Positions 45,418 to 53,491 of a DNA stretch of 64,000 nucleotides are shown here, one piece after another. The first letter of the stretch is position 1; the number at the start of each line of letters is the position of its first letter. Location of the stretch: assembly GCF_011193355.1 (NCBI RefSeq), contig NZ_CP049780.1:5972445-6036444 (forward strand), in the 5' to 3' direction. Under the pieces are notes generated by a model. It ran no database searches. It saw only the letters and a program-made list of their open reading frames with translations, and had not been told where the DNA came from. The translations under genes and the position numbers were made by a program. This stretch comes from Streptomyces sp. JB150 (GTDB lineage Bacteria > Actinomycetota > Actinomycetes > Streptomycetales > Streptomycetaceae).

Positions 45418-46353
45418 TTAGAAGTACCCCTCGCGCTTGCGGTCTTCCATCGCGGCCTCGGACAGCTTGTCGTCGGCGCGGGTCGCGCCCCGCTCGGTCA
45501 GCCGGGAGGCGGCGATCTCGGCGATCACGGCGTCCAGCGTGGTCGCGTCGGAGTCGACGGCTCCCGTGCAGGACATGTCACCGACGGTCCGGTAGCGCAC
45601 CCGCCGCTTCTCGACCACCTCGTTCTCGCGGGGCCCGCCCCACTCGCCGGCGGTCAGCCACATGCCGCCCCGCAGGAACACCTCGCGCTCGTGGGCGAAG
45701 TAGATCTGCGGCAGCTCGATGCCCTCGCGGGCGATGTACTGCCAGACGTCCAGCTCGGTCCAGTTCGACAGCGGGAAGACCCGGACGTGCTCACCGGGCG
45801 CGTGGCGGCCGTTGTACAGGTTCCACAGCTCCGGGCGCTGTCGGCGCGGGTCCCACTGGGAGAACTCGTCGCGCAGCGAGAACACCCGTTCCTTGGCGCG
45901 GGCCTTCTCCTCGTCGCGGCGCCCGCCGCCGAACACGGCGTCGAACCTCTCGCTCTGGATCTTCTCCGTCAGCGGCAGCGTCTGCAGCGGGTTGCGGGTG
46001 CCGTCCGGGCGCTCCTTGAGCACCCCGCGGTCGATGTAGTCCTGCACCGAGGCGACGTGCAGCCGCAGGTGGTGCCGGGCGACCGCGCGGTCCCGGTACT
46101 CGATGACCTCGGGGAAGTTGTGCCCGGTGTCCACGTGCAGCAGCGAGAACGGCACCGGCGCGGGCGCGAACGCCTTCAGCGCCAGGTGCAGCATGACGAT
46201 CGAGTCCTTGCCGCCGGAGAACAGGATCACCGGCCGCTCGAACTCGCCCGCCACCTCGCGGAAGATGTGGACGGCCTCCGACTCCAGCGAGTCCAGGTGG
46301 GACAGGGCGTACGGGGTGTCGGTGCCCTCGTCGATGGTGGCGACGGTCGTCAT
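45418..46353 (-). CDS. cysD: Sulfate adenylyltransferase subunit 2
   Basis: CysD (311 residues) catalyses ATP + sulfate to APS + pyrophosphate in complex with CysN. It is an ATP pyrophosphatase-fold enzyme with the PP-loop VILFSGGKDSIVMLHLA and the family segments HVDTGHNFPEVIEYRD and VFGGGRRDEEKARAKER. ATG 46353 has GAGAGGGG 6 bases upstream and overlaps the cysC stop (ATGA), showing translational coupling. Longer open frames upstream belong to another gene's shadow. Confidence 0.97.
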   Translation of the reverse strand: MTTVATIDEGTDTPYALSHLDSLESEAVHIFREVAGEFERPVILFSGGKDSIVMLHLALKAFAPAPVPFSLLHVDTGHNFPEVIEYRDRAVARHHLRLHVASVQDYIDRGVLKERPDGTRNPLQTLPLTEKIQSERFDAVFGGGRRDEEKARAKERVFSLRDEFSQWDPRRQRPELWNLYNGRHAPGEHVRVFPLSNWTELDVWQYIAREGIELPQIYFAHEREVFLRGGMWLTAGEWGGPRENEVVEKRRVRYRTVGDMSCTGAVDSDATTLDAVIAEIAASRLTERGATRADDKLSEAAMEDRKREGYF

Positions 46354-46913
46354 GCCAGTCCCCTCTCGGTGAGCAGCGCGTACACGGACGCGGCGGACTC
46401 CTGCACGGTCTGGTTCTGGGACTCGATCCGCAGGTCGGGCGACTCGGGCTCCTCGTACGGGTCGTCGACGCCGGTGAGCCCCTTCAGCTCGCCCGCCGCC
46501 TGCTTGGCGTACAGGCCCTTCACATCGCGTACGGAGCACACCTCGACCGGGGTCGCCACGTGCACCTCGACGTACGGCGTCGCGTGGGCCTCGTGCCGCT
46601 TGCGCACCGCGTCGCGGCTGTCGGCGTACGGCGCGATGACCGGGACGAGGACGAGCACGCCGTTGCGGGCGAGCAGTTCGGCGACGAAGCCGATGCGCTG
46701 CACGTTGGTGTGCCGGTCCTCGCGGCTGAAGCCGAGGCCCGCCGAGAGGAACTCGCGGATCTCGTCGCCGTCGAGCACCTCGACGCGGTGGCCCTGCTCA
46801 CGGAGCCGTCCCGCCAGTTCGTAGGCGATGGTGGTCTTGCCGGCGCTCGGCAGACCCGTGAGCCAGACGGTGGCTCCGGTCGTCACGTCAGTCTCCTGGA
46901 TCGTCGTGGTCAT
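46350..46913 (-). CDS. cysC: Adenylyl-sulfate kinase
   Basis: CysC (187 residues) phosphorylates APS to PAPS. The P-loop is WLTGLPSAGKTTIAYELAG, and the APS-binding segment DGDEIREFLSAGLGFSREDR is intact. FVAELLARNGVLVLVPVIAPY and the lid region GLYAKQAAGELKGLTGVDDP complete the family pattern. Both ends overlap their neighbours by 4 bases (cysH stop and cysD start). Because CysH here looks like an APS reductase, PAPS may serve mainly for sulfotransferases. Confidence 0.96.
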   Translation of the reverse strand: MTTTIQETDVTTGATVWLTGLPSAGKTTIAYELAGRLREQGHRVEVLDGDEIREFLSAGLGFSREDRHTNVQRIGFVAELLARNGVLVLVPVIAPYADSRDAVRKRHEAHATPYVEVHVATPVEVCSVRDVKGLYAKQAAGELKGLTGVDDPYEEPESPDLRIESQNQTVQESAASVYALLTERGLA

Positions 46914-47614
46914 CCGTGCAGCCCGCATTCGGTCTTGGCGCGGCCCGCCCAGCGGCCGGCGCGCGCGTCCTCGCCCTCGAGGACCCGGCGGGTGCAGGGG
47001 GCACAGCCGATGGAGGCGTAGCCGTCCATCAGCAGCGGGTTGGTGAGGACGCCGTGCTCGGCGACGTAGGCGTCCACGTCGTCCTGGGTCCAGCGGGCGA
47101 TGGGGGAGATCTTGACCTTCTGCCGCTTCTCGTCCCAGCCGACGACCGGGGTGTTCGCCCGGGTCGGGGACTCGTCGCGGCGCAGGCCCGTCGCCCAGGC
47201 CGCGTAGCCCTTCAGGCCCTCCTCCAGCGGCCGGACCTTGCGGAGCTTGCAGCACAGGTCGGGGTCGCGCTCGTACAGCCTGGGGCCGTACTCGGCGTCC
47301 TGCTCGGCGACCGTCTGGCGCGGGGTGAGGGTGATGACGTTGACGTCCATCACGGCGTCCACCGCGTCCCGGGTGCCGATGGTCTCCTCGAAGTGGTAGC
47401 CGGTGTCGAGGAACACGACGTCGACGCCGGGCATCACCCGGGAGGCGAGGTGGGCGACCACCGCGTCCTCCATCGAGGAGGTCACGCAGAACCGCTTGCC
47501 GAAGGTGTCGGCCGCCCACTGGAGGATCTCCGGCGCGGAGGCGTCCTCCAGGTCGCGGCCCGCCTGCTCGGCGAGCGCCTTCAGTTCCTCGGCGGTGTCC
47601 TGGGCCGTGGTCAT
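46910..47614 (-). CDS. cysH: Adenylyl-sulfate (APS) reductase
   Basis: CysH (234 residues) reduces the activated sulfate to sulfite using thioredoxin. The PP-loop-like start FCVTSSMEDAVVAHLA is present. The paired cysteines CCKLRKVRPLEEGLKG and CAPCTRRVLEGEDARAGRW are the four ligands of a 4Fe-4S cluster, which marks APS rather than PAPS specificity. The C-terminal ECGLHG holds the catalytic Cys. The ATG overlaps the stop of the 59-residue zinc-ribbon ORF. Confidence 0.96.
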   Translation of the reverse strand: MTTAQDTAEELKALAEQAGRDLEDASAPEILQWAADTFGKRFCVTSSMEDAVVAHLASRVMPGVDVVFLDTGYHFEETIGTRDAVDAVMDVNVITLTPRQTVAEQDAEYGPRLYERDPDLCCKLRKVRPLEEGLKGYAAWATGLRRDESPTRANTPVVGWDEKRQKVKISPIARWTQDDVDAYVAEHGVLTNPLLMDGYASIGCAPCTRRVLEGEDARAGRWAGRAKTECGLHG

Positions 47615-47790
47615 ATCTCGTCCCCTCCCGTGATGTCCTGCCGCACCCCGCGGGCCAGCAGCCCGAGGAAGGTCAGCCGGAACGCGCGATTGCAGGCAGC
47701 GCACTCCCAGGCGCCGTGACCCTCCTCGCTGGGCCGCAGGTCCTCGTCGCCGCAGTACGGGCAGTGGAAGGGCACCGCGCGCTCGCTCAC
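47611..47790 (-). CDS. 59-residue zinc-ribbon protein of the sulfur operon
   Basis: This small ORF lies exactly between sir and cysH and overlaps both by 4 bases (GTGA at 47787-47790, ATGA at 47611-47614), so it must be translated as part of the operon. It begins VSERAVPFHCPYCGDEDLRP. A second Cys pair (WECAACNRAF) gives CxxC-x(n)-CxxC, a rubredoxin or zinc-ribbon pattern. The C-terminus is a short helix (RLTFLGLLARGVRQD). It may carry iron or zinc and serve as a small electron carrier or assembly factor for sulfite reductase, by analogy with ferredoxin-like genes in other actinobacterial cys clusters. That role is inference. Confidence 0.9.
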   Translation of the reverse strand: MSERAVPFHCPYCGDEDLRPSEEGHGAWECAACNRAFRLTFLGLLARGVRQDITGGDEI

Positions 47791-49484
47791 GACAGCGCCT
47801 CCTCGGAGGCGCGGGCCGCCCAGCTGGCGAACCGCTCGCCGTCCTCGCGCTCCGCCTGGAAGCGCTTCAGGACCCGCTCGACGTAGTCGGGCAGTTCCTC
47901 GGAGGTGACCTTCAGGCCGCGCACCTTGCGGCCGAAGCCGGCCTCCAGGCCGAGCGCGCCGCCGAGGTGCACCTGGTAGCCCTCGACCTGCTCCCCCCGG
48001 TCGTTGAGGACCAGCTGCCCCTTGAGACCGATGTCCGCCACCTGGATGCGGGCGCAGGCGTTCGGGCAGCCGTTGAGGTTGATGGTGAGGGGTTCGTCGA
48101 AGTCCGGGATACGGCGCTCCAGCTCGTCGATGAGGGAGGCGCCGCGCTCCTTGGTCTCGACGATGGCCAGCTTGCAGTACTCGATGCCGGTGCAGGCCAT
48201 GGTGCCGCGCCGGAACGGGGAGGGCCGGGCGGTGAGGTCCAGCGCCTCCAGGGCGTCGACCAGCGAGTCGACCTGGTCCTGCTCGACATCGAGGATGATC
48301 ATCTTCTGCTCGACGGTGGTGCGGACCCGGCCCGAGCCGTGCGCCTCGGCCAGGTCGGCGATCTTCGTCAGTGTGGTGCCGTCGACGCGGCCGACGCGCG
48401 GGGCGAACCCGACGTAGTAGCGGCCGTCCTGCTGCCGGTGCACACCGACGTGGTCACGCCAGCGCTCCACCGGCTGCGCGGGGGCCGGGCCGTCGACCAG
48501 CTTCCGCTTCAGGTACTCGTCCTCCAGCACCTGGCGGAACTTCTCCGCGCCCCAGTCGGCGACCAGGAACTTCAGGCGGGCGCGGTTGCGCAGCCGCCGG
48601 TAGCCGTAGTCGCGGAAGATCGAGATGACGCCCTCGAAGACGTCCGGGACCTCGTCCAGCGGCACCCAGGCGCCGAGCCGCACGCCGATCTTCGGGTTGG
48701 TGGACAGACCGCCGCCGACCCACAGGTCGAAGCCGGGGCCGTGCTCGGGGTGGACGACACCCACGAACGCCACGTCGTTGATCTCGTGCGCCACGTCCAG
48801 CAGCGGCGAGCCGGAGATCGCGGACTTGAACTTGCGCGGCAGGTTCGAGAACGCCTTGTTGCCGATGACCCGCCGGTGGATCTCCTCGATGGCCGGGGAG
48901 CCGTCGATGATCTCGTCCTCGGCGATGCCCGCGACGGGCGAGCCGATGATCACGCGGGGCGTGTCACCGCAGGCCTCGGTGGTGGACAGGCCGACGGCCT
49001 CCAGGCGGTTCCAGATCTCGGGCACGTCCTCGATCCGGATCCAGTGGTACTGGATGTTCTGCCGGTCGGTGATGTCGGCGGTGCCGCGCGCGAACTCCTG
49101 CGAGATCTCGCCGATGACGCGCAGCTGCCGCGTGGTGAGGCGGCCGCCGTCGATGCGGACGCGCAGCATGAAGTACTCGTCGTCCAGCTCCTCGGGCTCC
49201 AGGATCGCGGTCTTGCCCCCGTCGATCCCGGGCTTGCGCTGGGTGTACAGACCCCACCAGCGCATCCGGCCGCGCAGGTCGTTGGGGTCGATGGAGTGGA
49301 AGCCGCGCTTGGAGTAGATCGTCTCAATGCGTGTCCGCACATTGAGACCGTCGTCGTCCTTCTTGAACTGCTCGTTGCCGTTGAGCGGGGTGAAGTGACC
49401 CGCGGCCCACTGACCCTCACCGCGGTGACGGCTCACCTTGCGGCGGGGAGTCGCGGCGGCAGGGTTCTGCGGGTTGGCGGCCAT
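47787..49484 (-). CDS. sir: Ferredoxin-dependent sulfite reductase (nitrite/sulfite reductase family)
   Basis: This 565-residue siroheme and 4Fe-4S enzyme reduces sulfite to sulfide with six electrons, probably from ferredoxin. Two ferredoxin-like half-domains are seen (about residues 90-160 and 330-410). The cluster/siroheme Cys ligands are in ACTGIEYCKLAIVETK and NLNGCPNACARIQVAD. The substrate-binding region ITDRQNIQYHWIRIEDVPEI and TTEACGDTPRVIIGSPVAG match mycobacterial SirA. ATG 49484 (MAANPQNPAA) starts the gene. A Cys-containing leader peptide lies 126 bases upstream. Nitrite reduction is less likely because the whole context is sulfur. Confidence 0.95.
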   Translation of the reverse strand: MAANPQNPAAATPRRKVSRHRGEGQWAAGHFTPLNGNEQFKKDDDGLNVRTRIETIYSKRGFHSIDPNDLRGRMRWWGLYTQRKPGIDGGKTAILEPEELDDEYFMLRVRIDGGRLTTRQLRVIGEISQEFARGTADITDRQNIQYHWIRIEDVPEIWNRLEAVGLSTTEACGDTPRVIIGSPVAGIAEDEIIDGSPAIEEIHRRVIGNKAFSNLPRKFKSAISGSPLLDVAHEINDVAFVGVVHPEHGPGFDLWVGGGLSTNPKIGVRLGAWVPLDEVPDVFEGVISIFRDYGYRRLRNRARLKFLVADWGAEKFRQVLEDEYLKRKLVDGPAPAQPVERWRDHVGVHRQQDGRYYVGFAPRVGRVDGTTLTKIADLAEAHGSGRVRTTVEQKMIILDVEQDQVDSLVDALEALDLTARPSPFRRGTMACTGIEYCKLAIVETKERGASLIDELERRIPDFDEPLTINLNGCPNACARIQVADIGLKGQLVLNDRGEQVEGYQVHLGGALGLEAGFGRKVRGLKVTSEELPDYVERVLKRFQAEREDGERFASWAARASEEALS

Positions 49485-49610
49485 GGTGGATACGTCCTTC
49501 GGGACAGGCGGAAGCGGTGCTGACCTGCGCGTACAGGCGCGTTGAGGCATACGTGCGCATCGTCGCGCGAGGGCAGACGGAAGGGAGGGAACCGGGAAGC
49601 TGGCTTGCTG

Positions 49611-49694
49611 TCAGCGCGCCGGACAGATGGCGCTGGACATGCGGCCGAGGTCGACGTGCCGTCGACTCACCAAGGCGATTCCAGTTCCAGACAT
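49611..49694 (-). CDS. 27-residue leader peptide of the sulfur operon
   Basis: A short ORF on the sir strand encodes MSGTGIALVSRRHVDLGRM and ends SSAICPAR. The core RRHVDLGR...A.C matches the conserved streptomycete putative leader peptides found ahead of sulfur and methionine genes. A single Cys codon (TGT) sits four codons before the stop, so cysteine starvation would stall ribosomes near the end of the leader. It starts at ATG 49694, or GTG 49670 for a 19-residue form. Neither has a strong ribosome-binding site. Its position 126 bases before sir is right for attenuation of the operon. Confidence 0.8.
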   Translation of the reverse strand: MSGTGIALVSRRHVDLGRMSSAICPAR

Positions 49695-49716
49695 GACGGA
49701 AGCGTGTCATGGCGAT

Positions 49717-49731
49717 CTGGACACAGTCCAG
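49717..49731. promoter_or_regulatory. Perfect inverted repeat upstream of the leader ORF
   Basis: CTGGAC-ACA-GTCCAG is a perfect 6-bp inverted repeat 23 bases upstream of the leader start, within the presumed promoter of the sulfur operon. It is a candidate site for a cysteine-metabolism regulator, judged by position only. Confidence 0.45.
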
Positions 49732-49748
49732 CTTCGTCCAGGATGCGG

Positions 49749-49781
49749 ACACCCCTGTCTCGCACAGCAAGACAAGGGTGT
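49749..49781 (-). terminator. 12-bp hairpin between the GNAT gene and the sulfur operon
   Basis: ACACCCCTGTCT and AGACAAGGGTGT pair with one mismatch around a 9-base loop. The hairpin lies about 105 bases past the GNAT stop and upstream of the sulfur leader. It may end the GNAT transcript, or it may be a second operator for the sulfur promoter. Confidence 0.45.
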
Positions 49782-49886
49782 CGTCGGTCACATCGACCGC
49801 GAAGGGCCTTGTCGTCCCAGGTCAGGCGCGGTATGCGGCCTGCCGGTCGAGGGTGTGCGCGCGGCTCGGCGGGGCGTACTCCCCGC

Positions 49887-50459
49887 TCAGGCAGGGTACG
49901 CCCCCGGCCAGGGACCGGGCGTGGCGACCTCCGCCTCCTCCTCGACCTTGGTGTCGAACAGCGTGAAGCCACGGCGCAGGTAGTTCTCCAGCGCGAACTC
50001 GCCGTCCTTGCTGCACGTGTGCAGCCACACCCGCTTCGTCGGCGGCCGCTGCGGCCAGCGGTCGGCGAGATCCCAGGCGCGCGCGGTGCCGTACGACAGC
50101 AGATACCCGCCGATCCGGCGGCCCCGGAAGGCCGGAAGCAGCCCGAAGTAGAGGATCTCCACCACGCCCTCGTCCTGCGGGTCCAGCTGCACGTACCCGG
50201 CCGGCGTGCCCCGGTCGTACGCCACCCAGGTCTCCGCGCCCGGCCGCTGAAGCTCCTCCTGCCACTGGGCGTACGTCCAGCTCAGCCGGTCCGTCCAGCG
50301 GATGTCCCCGCCCACCGCGGTGTAGAGGAAGCGGCTGAACTCGGGCGAGGGCACCTCGGCGCGCACGACGCGGATGTCGCCCTCGGGCTCGGCGGCGGGC
50401 AGCAGGTCGCTCGGCGCGGTCTGCTCCAGGGACCAGGTGGTCACGGGGATGTTCGGCAT
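49887..50459 (-). CDS. GNAT-family N-acetyltransferase
   Basis: This 190-residue acetyltransferase has the acetyl-CoA-binding motif A region LYFGLLPAFRGRRIGGYLLS, with RGRRIGG as the pyrophosphate loop. Motif B is VWLHTCSKDGEFALENYLRR with the following GFTLFDTK. It transfers acetyl groups to an unknown amine. ATG 50459 (MPNIPVTTWSLE) is the start. It lies 17 bases downstream of a secreted-protein gene and may be cotranscribed with it. Confidence 0.9.
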   Translation of the reverse strand: MPNIPVTTWSLEQTAPSDLLPAAEPEGDIRVVRAEVPSPEFSRFLYTAVGGDIRWTDRLSWTYAQWQEELQRPGAETWVAYDRGTPAGYVQLDPQDEGVVEILYFGLLPAFRGRRIGGYLLSYGTARAWDLADRWPQRPPTKRVWLHTCSKDGEFALENYLRRGFTLFDTKVEEEAEVATPGPWPGAYPA

Positions 50460-50476
50460 GTCCCCCAGAGAACCAT

Positions 50477-51643
50477 CTACTCCAGCGAGCTGTCGATCGT
50501 GTTCAGCCCCAGCGAGAACAGCGTCCGCCCCGACTGCGACCAGACCTCCCCGGTCTCCTCCCAGTAGGACAGGGCCCCGGCCGGTCCGCTCCAGCACTGG
50601 TAGGTGCCGTCCGGGCCGCACTGCGCCGACTCCGCGCGGTCCCCGTCCAGCCGGACCAGCGTCCCGTGCCCCTCGAAGGCGCCGTCGCCGCGGGCCAGGT
50701 ACCAGCGGGAGCGGTGCGCGAGCACGCCGTGCGCCCCGGCCGCCGCCTCCGTCTCGTACGCCTCGACCGGCGACGGCTCCGGCAGCCCGGCGCCGGGGCC
50801 GGTGGTGTCGGTCTCCAGGGCGTAGCGCCACAGCCGGGCGGGCCGGTCGGCGTCGGCCGGGACCGCCTCGCTCACCGCGAGGCTGTCGGGCGCGGTGCTG
50901 CGGTCCAGGGAGAGCGCGCCGATGCGGGCCGCGCCGGTCAGCCGGTACGCGGCGACGGCGGTCAGCGTGAAGCCGTCGGCCTCCCGGCGCAGGCGGTCCA
51001 TGTCGTAGACGTAGAGCGTCCGGCCGCGGTCCCCGGTGGCCAGCAGCTTGTCCTGGTACCAGACCAGCCCGGACAGCGGTGAGACGAGCGGCCGCACCGA
51101 GCGCCCGCCGTCCGCGGGCACCAGGGGACTCACCCAGGCGTAGGTCATGCGCTCGGCGTCGATCACGGCGATCCGGGCCCGTCCCCGCGCGTCGCTCCAG
51201 CCCGAGAGCAGGACCCGGTGCTCACCCCAGTGGCCGTCGTCGTCGGCGTCCCCGGAACCGGTGAGCGCCCCGGCCCGCGCCTCGCGGGTGTCGGCCTCGG
51301 CCCAGCACCAGGCGCGGCCGGCCGTCGGCGTCACCGGCAGCGCGGCGCGCTCGGCGGCGGCGCAGTCGGCGGCGGGGCGCAGCGCGCGGTCGGCGTCCGC
51401 GACGACGTCCGCGATGCGGACGGCCGGTCCGGGAGCCGCCGGATAGGTCTCCTCGTGCAGACGCAGCTCGTTCACCTCGGCCGCCGAGGTGAGCGGCTGC
51501 AGCGGGCCCGGACGGGCGCCGTCGGTCGCCTGGGAGGCGCTGATCATGGTCGCGGCGGCGGTCAGGGCGAGCGCGGTGCCGGCCAGGGCCGCACGCAGCG
51601 CCCTGCCCTGTTTGCGTCTGCGGTGTCGGCCGCGGTGCTTCAT
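50477..51643 (-). CDS. Secreted hypothetical protein, propeller-like
   Basis: This 388-residue protein begins MKHRGRHRRRKQGRALRAAL, a strongly basic N-terminus, and continues into a hydrophobic Ala-rich segment. It is exported by a signal peptide or anchored by it. The body has repeated beta-type motifs (YQDKLLATGDRGRTLYVYDM; YRLTGAARIGALSLDR; VLAHRSRWYLARGDGAFEGH), suggesting a beta-propeller. A Cys pair (ESAQCGPDGTYQCWSG) may form a disulfide. No family is recognised. GGAGG lies 4 bases before ATG 51643. Confidence 0.8.
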   Translation of the reverse strand: MKHRGRHRRRKQGRALRAALAGTALALTAAATMISASQATDGARPGPLQPLTSAAEVNELRLHEETYPAAPGPAVRIADVVADADRALRPAADCAAAERAALPVTPTAGRAWCWAEADTREARAGALTGSGDADDDGHWGEHRVLLSGWSDARGRARIAVIDAERMTYAWVSPLVPADGGRSVRPLVSPLSGLVWYQDKLLATGDRGRTLYVYDMDRLRREADGFTLTAVAAYRLTGAARIGALSLDRSTAPDSLAVSEAVPADADRPARLWRYALETDTTGPGAGLPEPSPVEAYETEAAAGAHGVLAHRSRWYLARGDGAFEGHGTLVRLDGDRAESAQCGPDGTYQCWSGPAGALSYWEETGEVWSQSGRTLFSLGLNTIDSSLE

Positions 51644-51762
51644 CAGTCCTCCAGAGGGGCCAACTGCGCCGCTCGTTCCGCACGTTGAGCATGGCACAGG
51701 TGGGGTGGCCGGTAGGGGGATGCTACGGCAGGGTTGCGGGGCCGCGGACGAAGACCCCGTAA

Positions 51763-51781
51763 TTGCCCCCGAGCGGGGCAA
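51763..51781 (-). terminator. Short hairpin after the GAF regulator gene
   Basis: TTGCCCC-CGAGC-GGGGCAA is a perfect 7-bp hairpin in the 259-base gap between the GAF regulator stop (51903) and the next minus-strand gene. It is a likely terminator. I see nothing else in this gap. Confidence 0.5.
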
Positions 51782-51902
51782 CGTCCGCGGGGGCCCGCCC
51801 CGCGAACGATCTTCGACGGGCCGGGCGCGGTCCGTCCGGCCGGCTCAGGGGCGAGTGGCCGAAGCCGGTCGGCGAGTACGCCGTCGCGACGGGTACGGCG
51901 CT

Positions 51903-53198
51903 TCAGGGCACCGCGGCCGCCTGCCGGGCTCGGATCACCGCCGGGGCCGTCGAGTGGGGCAGCAGGTCGCGCGGATCGGCGGGCGGCACCACGGTCACGT
52001 CGACGTCCTCAGCGAAACGATACGGCCGGTGCTCCAGCAGTCCCCCGAGGTAGCGCCGCACCCGCGACAGCTCGGCGCGCACCGTCACCGTGCGCGCGGC
52101 GTCGCCGAACATGTCCTCGGCCAGCCCCGCCGCGCTGCGCCCCGAGCGGCGCACGGCCAGCAGATACAGCAACTCCGCGTGCCGGGGGCTCAGTTCGTGC
52201 GTCCACGCGCCCAGGCTGCCGGAGACGGTCACCGTCCAGCGGCGCGACTGCGCCAGGTTCAGCACGACGCGGGTGGTGCCGCCGCGGGGCGGCGGCCCGT
52301 CCTCGCCGAGCCGCACCAGCCACCCCCCGGCCAGCGGCTCGACCGTGCACGCCCCGAGGCCCGGCAGCCAACGGCGGCCCGCCGTCAGCGTCTTGGGCAG
52401 CGTGATCCGGTTGGTGTACGGCATTCCCGTCACCGCCGCGGTCCAGCCGTCCCGGTCCACCACCAGCGCCCGCCCGGCGAGCCGGGACAGCGCCGGCGCG
52501 GCCACCGCGCGCAGCCGTTCCAGGGTCGTCAGATGCAGCTCGCGCAGCCGGGCCTCGGCGAGCTTGGCCACCGAGTCCACCCAGGCGAGGGTGGCCGGGT
52601 GCATGGTCTCCAGCGGGCCGCTGACGTCCACCACGCCGATCAGCCGCCCGTCGCGCGGGTCGGTGATCGGCGCGCCGGCGCACGTCCAGGTGGCGTGCGA
52701 CCGTACGAAGTGCTCGGCGGCGAAGACCTGCACGGGCCGCCGGACGACCGCGGGGGTGCCCACCCCGTTGGTGCCGACCGTGGTCTCCCGCCAGTCGGCG
52801 CCCAGCAGGAACCCCAGCGCGTCCGCCTTGCGCAGCACCGCCGCGCTGCCCTCCCGCCACAGCACCCGGCCGTCCGCGTCGGCGACCACCATGATGTGGT
52901 GGGCGGCGTCGGCCACCGTCACCAGTCCCTCACGCAACACCGGCATCACATGCCGCAGTGGTGACTCCTCGCGCCGGCGCCGGACCTCCTCCGCGGTGAG
53001 CAGACGCGACCGGAAATCGTGCTCGGGATCCACGCCGCTGCGCAGCATGCGCCCCCAGGACTCCTCGATGACCGGTCGGGGAGTGAAGGGCGCGCGTTGT
53101 CCGGAAAGGGTGGCGTCGCGCACCTCGCTGAGCACCCGCGCCGCGCGGGCGGCGTCGGTGGCGGCGAGTCGCGTCATGTGCAACGGCGAGTTCGCCAC
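51903..53198 (-). CDS. GAF-domain transcriptional regulator (AcoR-like N-terminus)
   Basis: This 431-residue regulator has an N-terminal AcoR-type sensor region (VIEESWGRMLRSGVDPEHDF) and a GAF domain (about residues 80-235, HIMVVADADGRVLWREGSAA, GTNGVGTPAVVRRPVQVFAA, GVVDVSGP). It has no sigma-54 AAA+ domain. The C-terminal part (ELSPRHAELLYLLAVRRSGR then LRAELSRVRRYLGGLLEHRP) resembles a winged-helix DNA-binding region. Such proteins often control alcohol or aldehyde dehydrogenases in actinomycetes; none is adjacent. GTG 53198 has GGAGG 6 bases upstream, which favours it over ATG 53177. Confidence 0.85.
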   Translation of the reverse strand: MANSPLHMTRLAATDAARAARVLSEVRDATLSGQRAPFTPRPVIEESWGRMLRSGVDPEHDFRSRLLTAEEVRRRREESPLRHVMPVLREGLVTVADAAHHIMVVADADGRVLWREGSAAVLRKADALGFLLGADWRETTVGTNGVGTPAVVRRPVQVFAAEHFVRSHATWTCAGAPITDPRDGRLIGVVDVSGPLETMHPATLAWVDSVAKLAEARLRELHLTTLERLRAVAAPALSRLAGRALVVDRDGWTAAVTGMPYTNRITLPKTLTAGRRWLPGLGACTVEPLAGGWLVRLGEDGPPPRGGTTRVVLNLAQSRRWTVTVSGSLGAWTHELSPRHAELLYLLAVRRSGRSAAGLAEDMFGDAARTVTVRAELSRVRRYLGGLLEHRPYRFAEDVDVTVVPPADPRDLLPHSTAPAVIRARQAAAVP

Positions 53199-53341
53199 AG
53201 TTGTCCTCCGGGGAATTGCCTCTCGGGCAACCGGTGTCAAGCCCTCCGGCCGACGGTTTCCGGTCGCATGGTGATGGAGGTCCCATACTGCCGTTCGCCG
53301 GGGGACGGAGGGGCACAGTCCGGTCACCGAGCCCTTATAAG

Positions 53342-53360
53342 TTGCAACCCCTTGCAACCC
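53342..53360. repeat. Direct repeat TTGCAACCC in promoter region
   Basis: TTGCAACCC occurs at 53342-53350 and 53352-53360, 10 bases apart, that is one helical turn. It is flanked by TTATAA-like and GTATAC AT-rich sequence. It lies upstream of the GAF regulator, in the 293-base gap to the acyl-CoA dehydrogenase stop. It is a candidate operator or promoter element. Confidence 0.5.
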
Positions 53361-53437
53361 TGGTGAACCCGTATACGTTGATTGAAACTTGAGCGACGTC
53401 GCCCGTGCGGCGCTCGTGGCCTCAACGGGCCAGCAGG

Positions 53438-53473
53438 CAGGGGTGGTGCCGTGTCGGCGCAGCACCACCCCTG
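53438..53473 (-). terminator. Hairpin terminator after the AidB-like gene
   Basis: CAGGGGTGGTGC and GCACCACCCCTG form a perfect 12-bp stem with a 12-base loop, beginning 18 bases past the stop of the minus-strand acyl-CoA dehydrogenase gene. Confidence 0.75.
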
Positions 53474-53491
53474 TCGACGTGTCCGGCCTGC

